From contig NZ_CP081005.1 of the NCBI RefSeq assembly GCF_022317005.1, positions 124,001 to 188,000 on the forward strand: a stretch of DNA of 64,000 nucleotides. Reading direction: 5' to 3'. Source of the stretch: Mycobacterium sp. IDR2000157661 (GTDB taxonomy: Bacteria > Actinomycetota > Actinomycetes > Mycobacteriales > Mycobacteriaceae). The notes under the pieces are model-generated. The model did no database searches. It had not been told where the DNA came from and worked only from the letters and a program-made list of their open reading frames with translations. A program made the position numbers and the translations under genes. Shown one piece after another: positions 14,874 through 23,724 of this stretch (within the stretch, counting starts at the first letter, position 1; each line of letters starts with the position of its first letter).

Positions 14874-15877
14874 TGCGCGTCCTAATCCTGGGCGCTGGTG
14901 GGCTCGGATCTGTCTTGGGCGGATATTTGGCGAACATTGGCGTCGATGTCACCCTGGTCGGCAGGCCGGCGCACGCCGAGGCCATCACGCGCTACGGTCT
15001 CCGAATCACGGGCCGTCGGGGCGACCTGGTGATTACTGATAACTTGACGGCGGTCGACCAGACAGCAAAAGTTACGGGGCATTTCGATTACCTGGTGTTG
15101 GCGGTGAAGGGCAAAGATACCGCGCAGGCCCTGGCGGAGGCCGACGGGTTGCGTGATTTCGTGAGCAGCGCGTTGTCGGTGCAGAACACCGTCGAAAAGG
15201 ATGCGACGCTCGCCGGGTGGCTTGGGCCCGACAGGGTGATCGGAGCCTCCACCATCGAGGGCGGCACCTTGCTCGAACCGGGCCTCGTCAGAAATCACCT
15301 TACAGCTGAGGTGACCGCTTACTTCGGCGAACTTGACGGAACATCTAGTGCGCGCGTCGACGACTTGACGGCTGCCTTCACCAACGCCGGCCTTCCTGCA
15401 AAGGCGGTAGGCAACATCGAGCAGGTCGAGTGGGAAAAGCTCGCCCAGATCGCGTTGGCGGCCGCGTGGTCGGTCACGGCGCTGGGCGCAATCCCTGACG
15501 CCTCGGTCTTCGAGGGCATGGAGGTGCGCGAGGGAGCGATGTACTTCGTCGCGCTGGCAAAGGACCTTCTTGGGGTCTACCGGGCGAAGGGTTACGAGCC
15601 GATGAACTTCTTTGCGCCTCTCTCCCGCCTGAAGGAACTCGATGCCCTTCCGACGGCCGACGCGATCGAGTTTGTCATCGGGCAAGGCAGAGTAATGCGC
15701 GAGAAGGGAAACCTGGGACACCCCTCGATGTACGAGGATGTTCTGCGACGACGTAAGACCGAGGTCGACTTCATGCTGACGCCTTATCTCGCCGCCGCTC
15801 AAGAACTGGGCATGGATGTACCGACACTGCGAGTCGCCTACCAGATCATCAAGACCGTCGACCGATTCCTGGCCTAG
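14873..15877 (+). CDS. 2-dehydropantoate 2-reductase (PanE/ApbA) family protein
   Basis: 334 aa from ATG 14873-14875. The N-terminal Rossmann motif VLILGAGGLGSVLGGYLA is followed by LVLAVKGKDTAQAL, then the C-terminal ApbA domain (IEQVEWEKLAQIALAAAWSVTALGAIPDASV). The family reduces 2-oxo acids with NADPH. Being translationally coupled to a DapA-type aldolase, and away from pantothenate genes, it may act on the 2-oxo acid made or used by that aldolase and not on ketopantoate. That role is inference. Confidence 0.78.
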   Translation: MRVLILGAGGLGSVLGGYLANIGVDVTLVGRPAHAEAITRYGLRITGRRGDLVITDNLTAVDQTAKVTGHFDYLVLAVKGKDTAQALAEADGLRDFVSSALSVQNTVEKDATLAGWLGPDRVIGASTIEGGTLLEPGLVRNHLTAEVTAYFGELDGTSSARVDDLTAAFTNAGLPAKAVGNIEQVEWEKLAQIALAAAWSVTALGAIPDASVFEGMEVREGAMYFVALAKDLLGVYRAKGYEPMNFFAPLSRLKELDALPTADAIEFVIGQGRVMREKGNLGHPSMYEDVLRRRKTEVDFMLTPYLAAAQELGMDVPTLRVAYQIIKTVDRFLA

Positions 15878-15902
15878 CGATGACGCGGTTCGAAGGCGAT
15901 GT

Positions 15903-17012
15903 TCAGGTAGCGCGCAAGGTGTGTTGGGGAGTGACGCCGAACTTGCGCCGATACTCCGCGCTGAAGCGGCCCAGATGACCAAAGCCCCACTTCATCGCTA
16001 CGCGGGCAACAGTCACGGCACCCTCAGACGACGCCGCCAGTTCTGCATGCGCACGGATCAGCCGGACTTCGCGCAGATACGTGAGCGGAGGAAGCCCGAC
16101 GTGCCGCTTGAAGCTCTCTTGAAGAGCGCGGACACCGATACCAACCTCGCGAGCAAGATCGGTTGTCGTCCAACTCCGTTCGGGATGCTCCTCGATTAGG
16201 TCGAGAGCTGTCCTGAGTACTTTGGGCGGCGGCGCTGCGTGTTGGTCGGCGGCGAGCGCCATGGCCTGATAGTGAGGGTGGGCGAGTAGAAACCCATGCA
16301 TGAGCAACTGTTCGAAATGTCGCCCGGTCATCGGATGTTGCACGATGCTCTCAGGGCGAGCGACCTCCCGATATAAGACCGATAGCAGCGCAAGCCACGC
16401 ACGACTGCTGCCCGCCGTCAAATCCATGCTATGCGCGATACTCAGCGGCCTAACCGCAGGTCGTCCAAGCAAGCCCTCGAGTTCGTATTCCAGATCCGTG
16501 CGGCTGAACTTCACGCACAGCTGACCACAATCGGCGGCCCACTTGATGCCGGCAGGACGGCCTGGGAGGAAAACCGCCGCCTGCGTGGGCGTCGCTTGGG
16601 CCGTGGCTGAGCCGCACCACGAATCGGCGTGGCTGGTGAGGGGAACGTTGATGTGGTAATCATCGAGCGCAGTCGAATTGACGAGCTCGACATCTGCACC
16701 GTACCGAAGATAGCCAACGGTCACAGCACCGATTCGTGCGGCGCTGAGCCGCGCATTCAAACGCTGGCCTCGACGGGAGTAGCGGAGACGGTGCGGTGTG
16801 AAAATTTCCGAAGCGAGGTGCTCGGCCGCGCTCAACTGTTCGGTGCATACGGTCTCGCGTCGGCTGAAGTACGATCCTGCCATCTTCGGCCCATCCGCCA
16901 TTGGTAACACCTCACTTTCTCGCTGCGGTAACCGCAGTTCGCCGACAGAATCTGTCGCTCCGTCGAACACCGACGCGGAAGGTCTGGCCTCCGACTCAGG
17001 GTCCTGCGTCAC
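15903..17012 (-). CDS. AraC-family transcriptional regulator
   Basis: 369 aa. Residues ~70-240 form an AraC-binding-like sensor domain (LVNSTALDDYHINVPLTSHADSW...AVFLPGRPAGIKWAADCGQLCVKF). The last ~100 hold the two HTHs (WTTTDLAREVGIGVRALQESFKRHVGLPPLTYLREVRL and VAMKWGFGHLGRFSAEYRRKFG). The GTG at 17010-17012 is used; M38 (16901) is an alternative start. A palindrome CTCTGTTAAGCAGAG lies 40 bp upstream, over a possible -35 (TTAACA). It is convergent with the aldolase/reductase pair, whose control is a reasonable guess. Confidence 0.82.
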   Translation of the reverse strand: MTQDPESEARPSASVFDGATDSVGELRLPQRESEVLPMADGPKMAGSYFSRRETVCTEQLSAAEHLASEIFTPHRLRYSRRGQRLNARLSAARIGAVTVGYLRYGADVELVNSTALDDYHINVPLTSHADSWCGSATAQATPTQAAVFLPGRPAGIKWAADCGQLCVKFSRTDLEYELEGLLGRPAVRPLSIAHSMDLTAGSSRAWLALLSVLYREVARPESIVQHPMTGRHFEQLLMHGFLLAHPHYQAMALAADQHAAPPPKVLRTALDLIEEHPERSWTTTDLAREVGIGVRALQESFKRHVGLPPLTYLREVRLIRAHAELAASSEGAVTVARVAMKWGFGHLGRFSAEYRRKFGVTPQHTLRAT

Positions 17013-17051
17013 CCGACCGCATGCACACGAAACATTCTAGTGGATGAAGAA

Positions 17052-17066
17052 CTCTGTTAAGCAGAG
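17052..17066. promoter_or_regulatory. CTCTGTTAAGCAGAG operator upstream of the AraC gene
   Basis: 15-bp inverted repeat with 5-bp perfect arms (CTCTG/CAGAG). The core CTGTTAAGCAG matches cores at 26721 and 26741 and resembles one at 33092. On the minus strand it overlaps a candidate -35 TTAACA, with TAGAAT 15 bp downstream as a candidate -10, so binding would repress the AraC gene. Confidence 0.5.
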
Positions 17067-17290
17067 AGTGATTCTTGTAGACGCGTGTTGTCCTTTCTCC
17101 AGGCAGCAGGGTCACTGGCTGCCGCGTGCATCGTCCACCTCGATGGTGTGCTGGTCGGCGACCGCTCCGACCCCGATATTGCTGTTGTCGCCTGCCAGGG
17201 TGATGGGACCTCTGGTTTGCCATGAGCATGGGACCGGGTTGTTCCGGTTTCAGGCCGTGCGTTGATAGTGGCCGAAGGGGTGGTTGCCGG

Positions 17291-18103
17291 TCAATCCGAC
17301 GAAGTCGGAGGGGCCGGCTTTCGTGTCCCTGGTTTCTGGCGTTGCCGGTAGGACTCGCCTTCGACGACGAGTTCGTAGGCTGCTGATTGCAGTCGGTCCA
17401 TCGCCGATTGGGCCAGCAGCGGGTCGGCCATCATGGTCAGGATCTCGGGTGGTTCGCGGTTGCTAGTGATGACGGTCGAGGCGGCGCGGTGGCGTTCGAC
17501 GATGATCTCGTAGAAGTCGGTGGTCTCGGTGGCCTCCAGGCGGTGCAGCGCCAGGTCGTCTATGATCAGTAGGTCGACGCGGTGCAGTTTGCGCATCTCG
17601 TCTTCGTAGCTGCCATCCAGTCGTGCCCCGCGTAGGCGTTTGAACAGTTTGTCGGCCCGTTCGGTGTGCACGCTGTGATGTTTGCGTACCGCGATGTGCC
17701 CTAAAGCGTTGGCCAGGAACGTCTTTCCCACTCCGACCGGTCCCATGACGAGCACGTTGTAGGCATCGGCGAGAAACCGCAGTGAGGTCAATTCGGCCCA
17801 CAACTGTTGATCGAACGCCACCGCAGCGGAGTCGTCCCAGGCCTGCAGCTGCATCGCCGGGTCCAGGTGGGCGGCCTTGGCGCGACGGGCCGCGGATTCG
17901 CGGTCACGACGGGTGACCTCGTCGGCGAACAACAACTCCAGGAAGTCGTGATGGGGCAGCCGGTTGGTGCGGGCCAACGCCAGCCGTTCGGGCAGCGTGT
18001 CGAGCAACTGCCCGAGCTTGAGGCGACGCATCAGGGCTTTGAGGTCAGCGGAGACCTCGATCGGCTTGACCGCCGGTGCGGCATCGGGACGGGCGGGGCT
18101 CAT
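17291..18103 (-). CDS. istB: IstB helper ATPase of IS-B
   Basis: 270 aa, complete. An N-terminal helical domain (LKALMRRLKLGQLLDTLPERLALA) is followed by a AAA+ ATPase with Walker A GPVGVGKT, Walker B LLIIDDLAL and the conserved ITSNREPPE segment. It stimulates IstA transposition. The start ATG at 18101-18103 overlaps the istA stop by 4 nt. It is longer at the N-terminus than IS-A IstB and clearly of another subgroup. Confidence 0.9.
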   Translation of the reverse strand: MSPARPDAAPAVKPIEVSADLKALMRRLKLGQLLDTLPERLALARTNRLPHHDFLELLFADEVTRRDRESAARRAKAAHLDPAMQLQAWDDSAAVAFDQQLWAELTSLRFLADAYNVLVMGPVGVGKTFLANALGHIAVRKHHSVHTERADKLFKRLRGARLDGSYEDEMRKLHRVDLLIIDDLALHRLEATETTDFYEIIVERHRAASTVITSNREPPEILTMMADPLLAQSAMDRLQSAAYELVVEGESYRQRQKPGTRKPAPPTSSD

Positions 18104-19652
18104 GAGGGTCTCCGCACCGCGAAATCCGCGCCGTCACGGACGAACCGCGACGCCTGCGCCGGTGGTGTGGGCATCAGTGGCAGTTGTTCACCGCCGCCGC
18201 GGGTCACGATCCGCTCGATGAGCCCGACGTCGATGACCTCGGTGTCCAGGGCCCGGCGGCACGCGTCATCCACGGCGTCGGCGCCGTGACGGCGGACCAG
18301 CCCGAGCAGCCGGTAGACCTGACGCATCTTGGTCCACGGCAGCGGATGCTCCAACACAGCGGTGGCGTAGGCGCCGACATGGGTGCCGTGCGCAGCTGCC
18401 TTGCGCTGCAGGGCTTTCAGATCCCGCATGGCATAGACCGAGACCTCCGAGGGAGATCGGCCGGATCGGTGTGCCGGCGGCCCGGCGCCATCACCGGATG
18501 CACCTTGATCAGCTCACCACGCCAGTACAGCTTGACCGAGTGGGCATCAGCGCGGGCCTCGATGCGCTTGCCGACCAGCTCTCCGGGCACGCTGTAGAGC
18601 GCCTTGGCCACCTGCACGTGGCGGTCGGGTGCCACCTTCGGATGGGTCCAGACCGGAACGTCGAATACCGTCTCAGGCACGGGCTTGAGTGCGGGCAGTT
18701 CGTCGGCGGCGAACACCTCGGCCGGGCGCTGCCGGGTGGTGCCGTGGATCCGCAGCCCGGCGATCTGAGCGCACCACTGCTCGGCGCGGTTGCGGCAGTC
18801 GTCGAGATCCCGGAATGCTTCTCCGGCATAGAAATTCGACCGCACGTAGGTCACCATGCGTTCCACTCGCGGCTTATCGCGCGGGCTGCGGACCCGCGCC
18901 GGGTCGATGGCGAACCCACGCGACTGCGCATACTCACGGAAGGCATCGTTAAGCCGGGGCTCGGTCGCATGCGCGGTGGTGACGATGGCTTTCATGTTGT
19001 CCGGGATCACCACCGCGAACACTCCGCCGAAGAACACCCACGCGGCTTCGAACCCAGCGATCACATCACCCAGGGTCTGACGGTAGGTGGGCCAGACGAA
19101 CATGTGCCGCGAATACACCGCGGTAAAGATCAATCCCTGCACGACTCGGCGCCGGCCGTCGGCGGCATCGGTGAGCATCCCGAGGCGCCCAAAGTCGACC
19201 TGCACCTCCGCACCCGGTTCGCAGTCGGCCACCGGCACCGTGGCTTGGCGGCGGCCGAAATCCAACTCGGTTGTGGCGTAACGATTCAACGTCCGATACG
19301 ACACCACCACACCCCGGCGCCCCAACAGCGTATGGATCTTGGTCAGCGTCAACCCGTCTTTGAGCCAGGCCTTGATCTGCTCGTGCTCGGCGGCGATCGT
19401 CTCCCACGCCAAGCTCTTGCCGGCCGGCCGGTGTGGACGCACCCCGGCAATCACCGCCGCGATCAACTCATCAGTGAGCTGACCGTCTCCGCCATCGCGG
19501 TCCAGCCCACTGGCGCGGGCTCGGTCGACATACCTGCGCACGGTCTTGCGGTCGGTGCCCGATAACCGGGCCACCTCCCGCAACCCCAACCCCTGCAGCC
19601 ACAGCCGCAGCATTTCCACGATTTCGATCACCGATACCTCCCGGTAGCTCAT
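18100..19652 (-). pseudogene. istA: IS21-family transposase IstA of IS-B, frameshifted
   Basis: It starts at ATG 19650-19652 (MSYREVSVIEIVEMLRLWLQ, the usual IstA opening). The frame holds the HTH, the DDE catalytic domain (VQVDFGRLG, VIPDNMKAIV, KPRVERMVTYVRSNF) and most of the C-terminus up to HTDPADLP. It then shifts at a CCC run at 18447-18449; the remainder (VSVYAMRDLKALQRKAAAHG...) continues in another frame to 18100. Adding one C restores 517 codons and a 4-nt overlap with istB. Either a real single-base deletion or a homopolymer miscall. Confidence 0.8.
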
Positions 19653-19989
19653 CAGGCCAATACAGCGGCCCAACAACCGGAAGAACCCACGCCACGCCGA
19701 GGTGGTCCCAGAACTGGCAAACCGCCAGCCAGATGGTCCCATCAATGGCAAACAGGTGGTCCCATGCTCATGGCAAAACCAGCTCTGAAGTGGTCCCATT
19801 CACCTGGCAGCCGACACTGTTGAAGGACGCTCTGGAGCTGTGTGAGCTGGCCGGCGTCAGCTCGACAGTTCCCGCGTGGCGTTGACTGGCGCGATCGCAC
19901 CCCGGTGCAAGTGCCCTCCGGAGGGGATTCGCGCCTCTGGCGGGAACGCATCCGATACCCAGCTTGCGTGTGCAATAGCCTGCGCTCAC

Positions 19990-20512
19990 AGATCACATCC
20001 CAGCGGAGATGGAGGAGCCAATCGGGCCTGACGGGTCTGCATACCTTGAGTGCCGCAAATGTATTACACGGTGGGGCACTGAAATAGTCACAACGATTTT
20101 GCTTCTCGTCGCGCCTTCCGTTCATGCAAGCCAGTAGGTTGAGCACTTCTGGCATCCATCCCATTCCTTGAAAGCTTGGAACCTTCTCGCGCTCTGAAGA
20201 CATAGAGGGCGAGATCAAAATCGCTGGGAGAGACGGAAAAATGATGGCTTGTTCTCAGACACTTCGGCCACACTAGGCCAGCTGGCGATGTTGCGCTAAA
20301 CGCTCTGCCAAAGCTCGCGATGACCAAGCGTTGCGGTAGTCGATAGCGAAGATATCGCCCGACACCGCACGGCGCACAATCGCCTTGGTGTCACATCGAA
20401 AGCGGAAGAGTTGGAGGTAAGTCAATATTCGCGAAAAAAGGAACGACACAGGCCGTTTCGGTGATCATCACCGACACAGATTGGCAATTCGATCTCTTAA
20501 CTGCACGAGCTG
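19990..20512. other. Intergenic stretch right of IS-B
   Basis: No convincing coding region on either strand and no clear repeat. It is lower in GC than the flanking catabolic genes. Short frames (for example 19842-20087 plus, 20088-20327 minus) lack RBS and family-like composition. Confidence 0.45.
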
Positions 20513-20773
20513 TCATAGCTCCTCGACCTCGCCGTCGGACCAGATAACCGCTGTTCCGTAATCAGGGTGCGCGTAGATGTGAACCTTATACAGATGGTCT
20601 AGGTCATCCCACCAGACGCAAGACCCAGCGCCTACCATCCAGCGCTGCGCGACACGGCCATCAGAGAAGACGCACATTTCAAATTGCGCCTCGTCAGGCG
20701 GGTTGTAGTTGTCCTTCTCGAAGTCGTCCTTCACGTCTCTGGCGAGCCGGCGATAGACGACAGCCGTTCTCAT
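20513..20773 (-). CDS. Small hypothetical protein
   Basis: 86 aa, acidic, with an aromatic-rich core (MCVFSDGRVAQRWMVGAG, SCVWWDDLDHLYKVHIYAHP). AGAGG lies 7 nt upstream of the ATG at 20771-20773. The beta-rich pattern suggests a small single domain. No family recognised. It has lower GC and is isolated from the pathway genes; with the 40-codon frame just upstream it may form a small unit of foreign origin. Confidence 0.55.
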   Translation of the reverse strand: MRTAVVYRRLARDVKDDFEKDNYNPPDEAQFEMCVFSDGRVAQRWMVGAGSCVWWDDLDHLYKVHIYAHPDYGTAVIWSDGEVEEL

Positions 20774-20808
20774 AGGTCAACCTCTGACAATCCCATCACG
20801 TCGAGGAG

Positions 20809-20931
20809 TTATCGGCGGTCTTCTGGTGTGAGGCGATAGTGGCGACAGAAAACTTCTTGGCGTACTCCCTCGGCCTTCTTGATCGCCTCGTGCTCGTGAG
20901 AAGCAGAGACATAGTAGGCGGAAGGTCGCAC
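20809..20931 (-). CDS. Very small hypothetical ORF
   Basis: 40 codons from a GTG at 20929-20931 (RPSAYYVSASHEHEAIKKAEGVRQEVF, ending HYRLTPEDRR). The frame stays open further upstream to a possible TTG. Its composition is protein-like (charged helix, Tyr-rich strand), and it sits 35 bp before the 86-aa gene on the same strand. Function unknown; it could be the tail of a decayed longer gene. Confidence 0.35.
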   Translation of the reverse strand: MRPSAYYVSASHEHEAIKKAEGVRQEVFCRHYRLTPEDRR

Positions 20932-21024
20932 CACGCAAGAGATCAGACGGCGCCGGGTGAGCGCCTGCGACAACGGGGGACGGTCGTTTGGGGGTGAACC
21001 TACCCGAGGAAGACGTTTCCGGTG

Positions 21025-21234
21025 TCATTGCGCGGACCCGGAAGCACGTACGGTGATCGCTGCCGACGGGCATTCGCGTGCTGCCGCGCGGACGTTGACC
21101 TCTAGATCAGCGGGAATGTCGCGCGCCAATAATTCCGCCTTCCCAGCCGCGTTGATAGCGAAGACACTTGGCGCGACGTCCACGCACAACTGGTAGCCGC
21201 AGCACCGACGTGGATCGACTTCCGCATGGATCAC
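21025..21234 (-). CDS. [3Fe-4S]-type ferredoxin
   Basis: 69 aa from GTG 21232-21234, which has GAGGAG 6-7 nt upstream; a GTG five codons earlier is less likely. Cys pattern C11(C12)GYQLC17 ... C55P is that of small actinobacterial [3Fe-4S] ferredoxins, which pass electrons to cytochromes P450 or to NidA/PhdA-type ring-hydroxylating dioxygenases. It is the last gene of the RHD operon 21-26 kb and the probable electron donor for the oxygenase at 21669-23652. No ferredoxin reductase gene is visible nearby. Confidence 0.82.
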   Translation of the reverse strand: MIHAEVDPRRCCGYQLCVDVAPSVFAINAAGKAELLARDIPADLEVNVRAAARECPSAAITVRASGSAQ

Positions 21235-21401
21235 TTGTCCACTCCTCACTTAAGTGCACCCCTCCACCGCGATAGATCGAGCGGAGAACCAAGGCAAGCC
21301 GCCGCGCAGCACCTGCAGTTGTCATTACAGACGTCCTTTCGACGATTGGTGAAAGGGCGTCAAGTAGGAAAACGATCCCCTGCTCACTGACGTGCGCGAG
21401 G

Positions 21402-21620
21402 TCAATGGCCAGGACCGTACGGGTCCTCGAGAAACCGCGAAAGGCTTTCCTTGGTCTGCCATGACAGACTCTCAAGTTCCAACGGGTCGAGCTGAATTCG
21501 GAAGCCGAGGCGGGGGCTGGCAATCTCCAACCGCTCTCCATTGCGGGTAAAGATTTTGTCGACGGTGACGACGGCGAACTCGTTCGCGATGGTCGTCGCC
21601 GCACCCTGGTCGCCGGTCAC
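21402..21620 (-). CDS. Small RHD-associated conserved protein
   Basis: 72 aa, GTG start, AAAGG upstream. The sequence IANEFAVVTVDKIFTRNGERLEI, then RLGFRIQLDPLELESLSWQTKES..FLEDPYGPG, resembles short proteins that accompany mycobacterial ring-hydroxylating dioxygenases; from memory some carry the label dihydrodiol dehydrogenase although far too short to be one. It lies between the RHD beta subunit and the ferredoxin, so an accessory or assembly role is plausible. Biochemical function unknown. Confidence 0.6.
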   Translation of the reverse strand: MTGDQGAATTIANEFAVVTVDKIFTRNGERLEIASPRLGFRIQLDPLELESLSWQTKESLSRFLEDPYGPGH

Positions 21621-21668
21621 GCCTGTACCTTTCTAGGTTTTAAGTAATGCACGCTCAACGTCACCCCG

Positions 21669-22187
21669 TTAGAAGAAGTTAGCCAGATTGTGGGTGCCGA
21701 CAACGGCATGATCAAGCACTACCCGTCGGCTCGCTAATTGCAGGCCCATCTCACTGCGGCGGATGACATCGTGGCGCTCCGCAGAGATGAGGTCGTGCTG
21801 CGGACTGTCCCCCCTGTTGCGGAACACGAGAAGGTTGGAGCGGACATCGTATTCGTCCGTCCCTGCCCCGGGGCGTACCCGCACATTCGACACGTGGTGT
21901 CGGATCCGTGAGGGCGGATCTTCTGCCCATGCGTATTCGGTGTCCAGACGTAGCACCCGCAGCTGCAAGCCCGCGTAGTCGTCATCCCAGTGGGTCATGG
22001 TCGTCGAATTTCCGTCGCCGTTGGCGCGTTCTCTGCTCACGCGCACCGGGACGATGTAGTGGATATCTTCGGCGCACAGTTCTAGCCAGTCGTGAAACCG
22101 GCCGTCGTTTAGCAGCTCCGCCTCTTCGAACAGAAAGTTCTCCATCTCACAGCGGAGCAGAAGCTGTTGTTCGACCGTCGCTACCAT
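21669..22187 (-). CDS. Ring-hydroxylating dioxygenase beta subunit (RHD-1)
   Basis: 172 aa, the usual size. ENFLFEEAELLNDGRFHDWLELCAEDIHYIVPV at the start and WAEDPPSRIRHHVSNVRV, YDVRSNLLVFRNRGD, LASRRVVLDHAVVGTHNLANFF are standard segments of the SnoaL-fold beta subunit, which supports the alpha3beta3 assembly. It follows its alpha subunit by 64 bp and precedes the small accessory protein and ferredoxin. Its closest relative in the window is the beta subunit at 42229. Confidence 0.9.
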   Translation of the reverse strand: MVATVEQQLLLRCEMENFLFEEAELLNDGRFHDWLELCAEDIHYIVPVRVSRERANGDGNSTTMTHWDDDYAGLQLRVLRLDTEYAWAEDPPSRIRHHVSNVRVRPGAGTDEYDVRSNLLVFRNRGDSPQHDLISAERHDVIRRSEMGLQLASRRVVLDHAVVGTHNLANFF

Positions 22188-22251
22188 GGCACACCATCCT
22201 TAATGACTTGGTTGATTGTGGTTGTGAGACAACCAGGTGCCTGATGCCTCA

Positions 22252-23652
22252 TCAGGCGACCTCGTCTGCATTGGTCAGAGATTGCGCGCGTAGTTGGGGT
22301 TTGGGCTCGGTTTCGCTGGCGTCATCGCCCGAGTCGGTGAGTAACTCCAACAGGCGACCCCAGAATTCGCGTTGGTTACGCTCCGCGTACCCGCTGGACA
22401 GGGGACGACCGGGCCCCTTCCACGTGTCGTCGCTGGTCAGCACACCCATGCCCATCTCGAAGTTGAGTGTCTGGCTGCCTGCGAGAATGCCTTGCGTCCC
22501 CGCAGTGATGGAGCGCCAAGTCTCGGCGTCGTCCTGTTCGAACACACCGGAGATGCCGAACGTTCGTACGTAGGTCTCATACGACTGCTGTTTGAACTCT
22601 TCGTCGGCATCCTTCTCGACGAGAAACCACGACCAGACTTCCATCGTGTCGTGTGACAGTGGACGCCACAGCCGAAATGTCAACATCGGCACTGGCATTG
22701 ACTTGTTGTCCTTACCGATGAGGACGTTGAGGAACGACAGGTTGGGAAAGATCGTGCCGTGAATGAAGGCCGAACGCTGAAGCATGTCTGCGTGGTCCTG
22801 ATCGCCGTAAGCCGCGGCGAGTCCATCGACGATCTCGGGTGGATAGTTCATAAAGGGCGGCATCGGTTGCCCGGGCGGCACCCCGAGGACGCCGAGGCCG
22901 TGACCGTTGGAGAGACTGATATGCGCCGGCTGCGATGCGAATTTCGGATCGGGCGGAGCCAGACCGAGCTCGACCGCCGATCGGTGCGTCATCAACGTGT
23001 GGTAGGCGTCCCCGACAAAGTTGTCCGCGCCGAGCTTCCAGTTGGAGTCGATGATCCAACGCTGGGGCTCACCCCGCACCTCCAGTCCACCCTTGGACTT
23101 CTGGGTGATCAGGTCCAGATACCACGCCATATCGCCCAAATAATCAACGAGAGGTTCTGCCTTCTCGTCCAGGCAACCGAATATCATTCCGCGGTAGTTC
23201 TCGAGGCGCGGAACCTGGGTCAGACTCCACTCGTTCTTGTCCATCTCGACCCCATAGACCTCTTTTTGTGCGGGTACACCCGCAAGAGTTCCGGTATTGC
23301 GGTAGGTCCAGCCGTGATAGGGGCAGCGGAAGTGCGAAGTGTTGCCCATCTCCGTGCGGCACAGCATTGTTCCGCGGTGCCGACACGAATTCGCCATGGC
23401 GCGCACTTCCCCGTCTTCGCCGCGGACAACGATGATCGAACCGCCGCCCAGATATCGGACCACGTAGTCCCCTGCCTGGGGGATCTCCGTCTCGTGGGCC
23501 AGGAATTGCCAGCACCGGCCGAAGACTCGCTGAGCTTCGAGCTTGTGGAGTTCTGCGTTGGCGACCAGCCCGGCGGGCAGACGGCCCTTTGCAAGGCCTT
23601 CTTGGCCCGCCGCTACCAGTTGCTGAATGTCGTTCTTATCGACAATAGACAT
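22252..23652 (-). CDS. Ring-hydroxylating dioxygenase alpha subunit (RHD-1)
   Basis: 466 aa. Rieske [2Fe-2S] ligands are C90-x-H92 and C110-x2-H113 (CRHRG ... CPYHGW). The mononuclear iron site is H218 and H223 in DNFVGDAYHTLMTH plus an Asp in FEQDDAE (about 374). The NFVGDAYH form is that of NidA/PhdA-type PAH dioxygenases. The SD is GGAG 7 nt before the ATG. The operon with type I extradiol dioxygenase, SDR dehydrogenase and ferredoxin gives a full arene to meta-cleavage sequence. The substrate is probably a polycyclic or substituted arene; the exact one is unknown. Confidence 0.92.
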   Translation of the reverse strand: MSIVDKNDIQQLVAAGQEGLAKGRLPAGLVANAELHKLEAQRVFGRCWQFLAHETEIPQAGDYVVRYLGGGSIIVVRGEDGEVRAMANSCRHRGTMLCRTEMGNTSHFRCPYHGWTYRNTGTLAGVPAQKEVYGVEMDKNEWSLTQVPRLENYRGMIFGCLDEKAEPLVDYLGDMAWYLDLITQKSKGGLEVRGEPQRWIIDSNWKLGADNFVGDAYHTLMTHRSAVELGLAPPDPKFASQPAHISLSNGHGLGVLGVPPGQPMPPFMNYPPEIVDGLAAAYGDQDHADMLQRSAFIHGTIFPNLSFLNVLIGKDNKSMPVPMLTFRLWRPLSHDTMEVWSWFLVEKDADEEFKQQSYETYVRTFGISGVFEQDDAETWRSITAGTQGILAGSQTLNFEMGMGVLTSDDTWKGPGRPLSSGYAERNQREFWGRLLELLTDSGDDASETEPKPQLRAQSLTNADEVA

Positions 23653-23724
23653 GTACTTCTCCTACGTTTCTTGGATTGGGCTGCGTAATGTTCTCTTGGA
23701 CAGATGTTTTCGTGATTGCGGCGT

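Larger units (their letters stand above)
17186..19816 (-). mobile_element. IS-B, second IS21-family insertion sequence
   Basis: 2631 bp with istA and istB on the minus strand. The outer ends are TGTCGCCTGCCAGG (left) and, reverse-complemented, TGTCGGCTGCCAGG (right), with CTGT duplicated at 17182-17185 and 19817-19820. Both ends carry GGTCCCA...TGGCAAA subterminal repeats; GGTCCCATGCTCATGGCAAA occurs at both ends in inverted orientation. It is unrelated in detail to IS-A (a different IstA subgroup). istA has a one-base frameshift. Confidence 0.88.
17112..19989 (-). pseudogene. ORF interrupted by IS-B
   Basis: If IS-B and one CTGT copy are removed, the minus-strand frame from 19989 runs through 19821, rejoins at 17185 and ends at a TGA at 17112-17114: 80 codons with no stop. 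The junction reads ASFNS-NIGVGAVADQHT, and the tail is IEVDDARGSQ. The restored product has no family I recognise and the true start is uncertain. The continuous frame across the restored site suggests, but does not prove, that a gene was hit. Confidence 0.35.

Noticed and set aside
19842..20087. 81-codon plus-strand ORF right of IS-B
   Set aside because: No RBS, Arg/Ser-rich random composition, overlaps the interrupted minus-strand frame.
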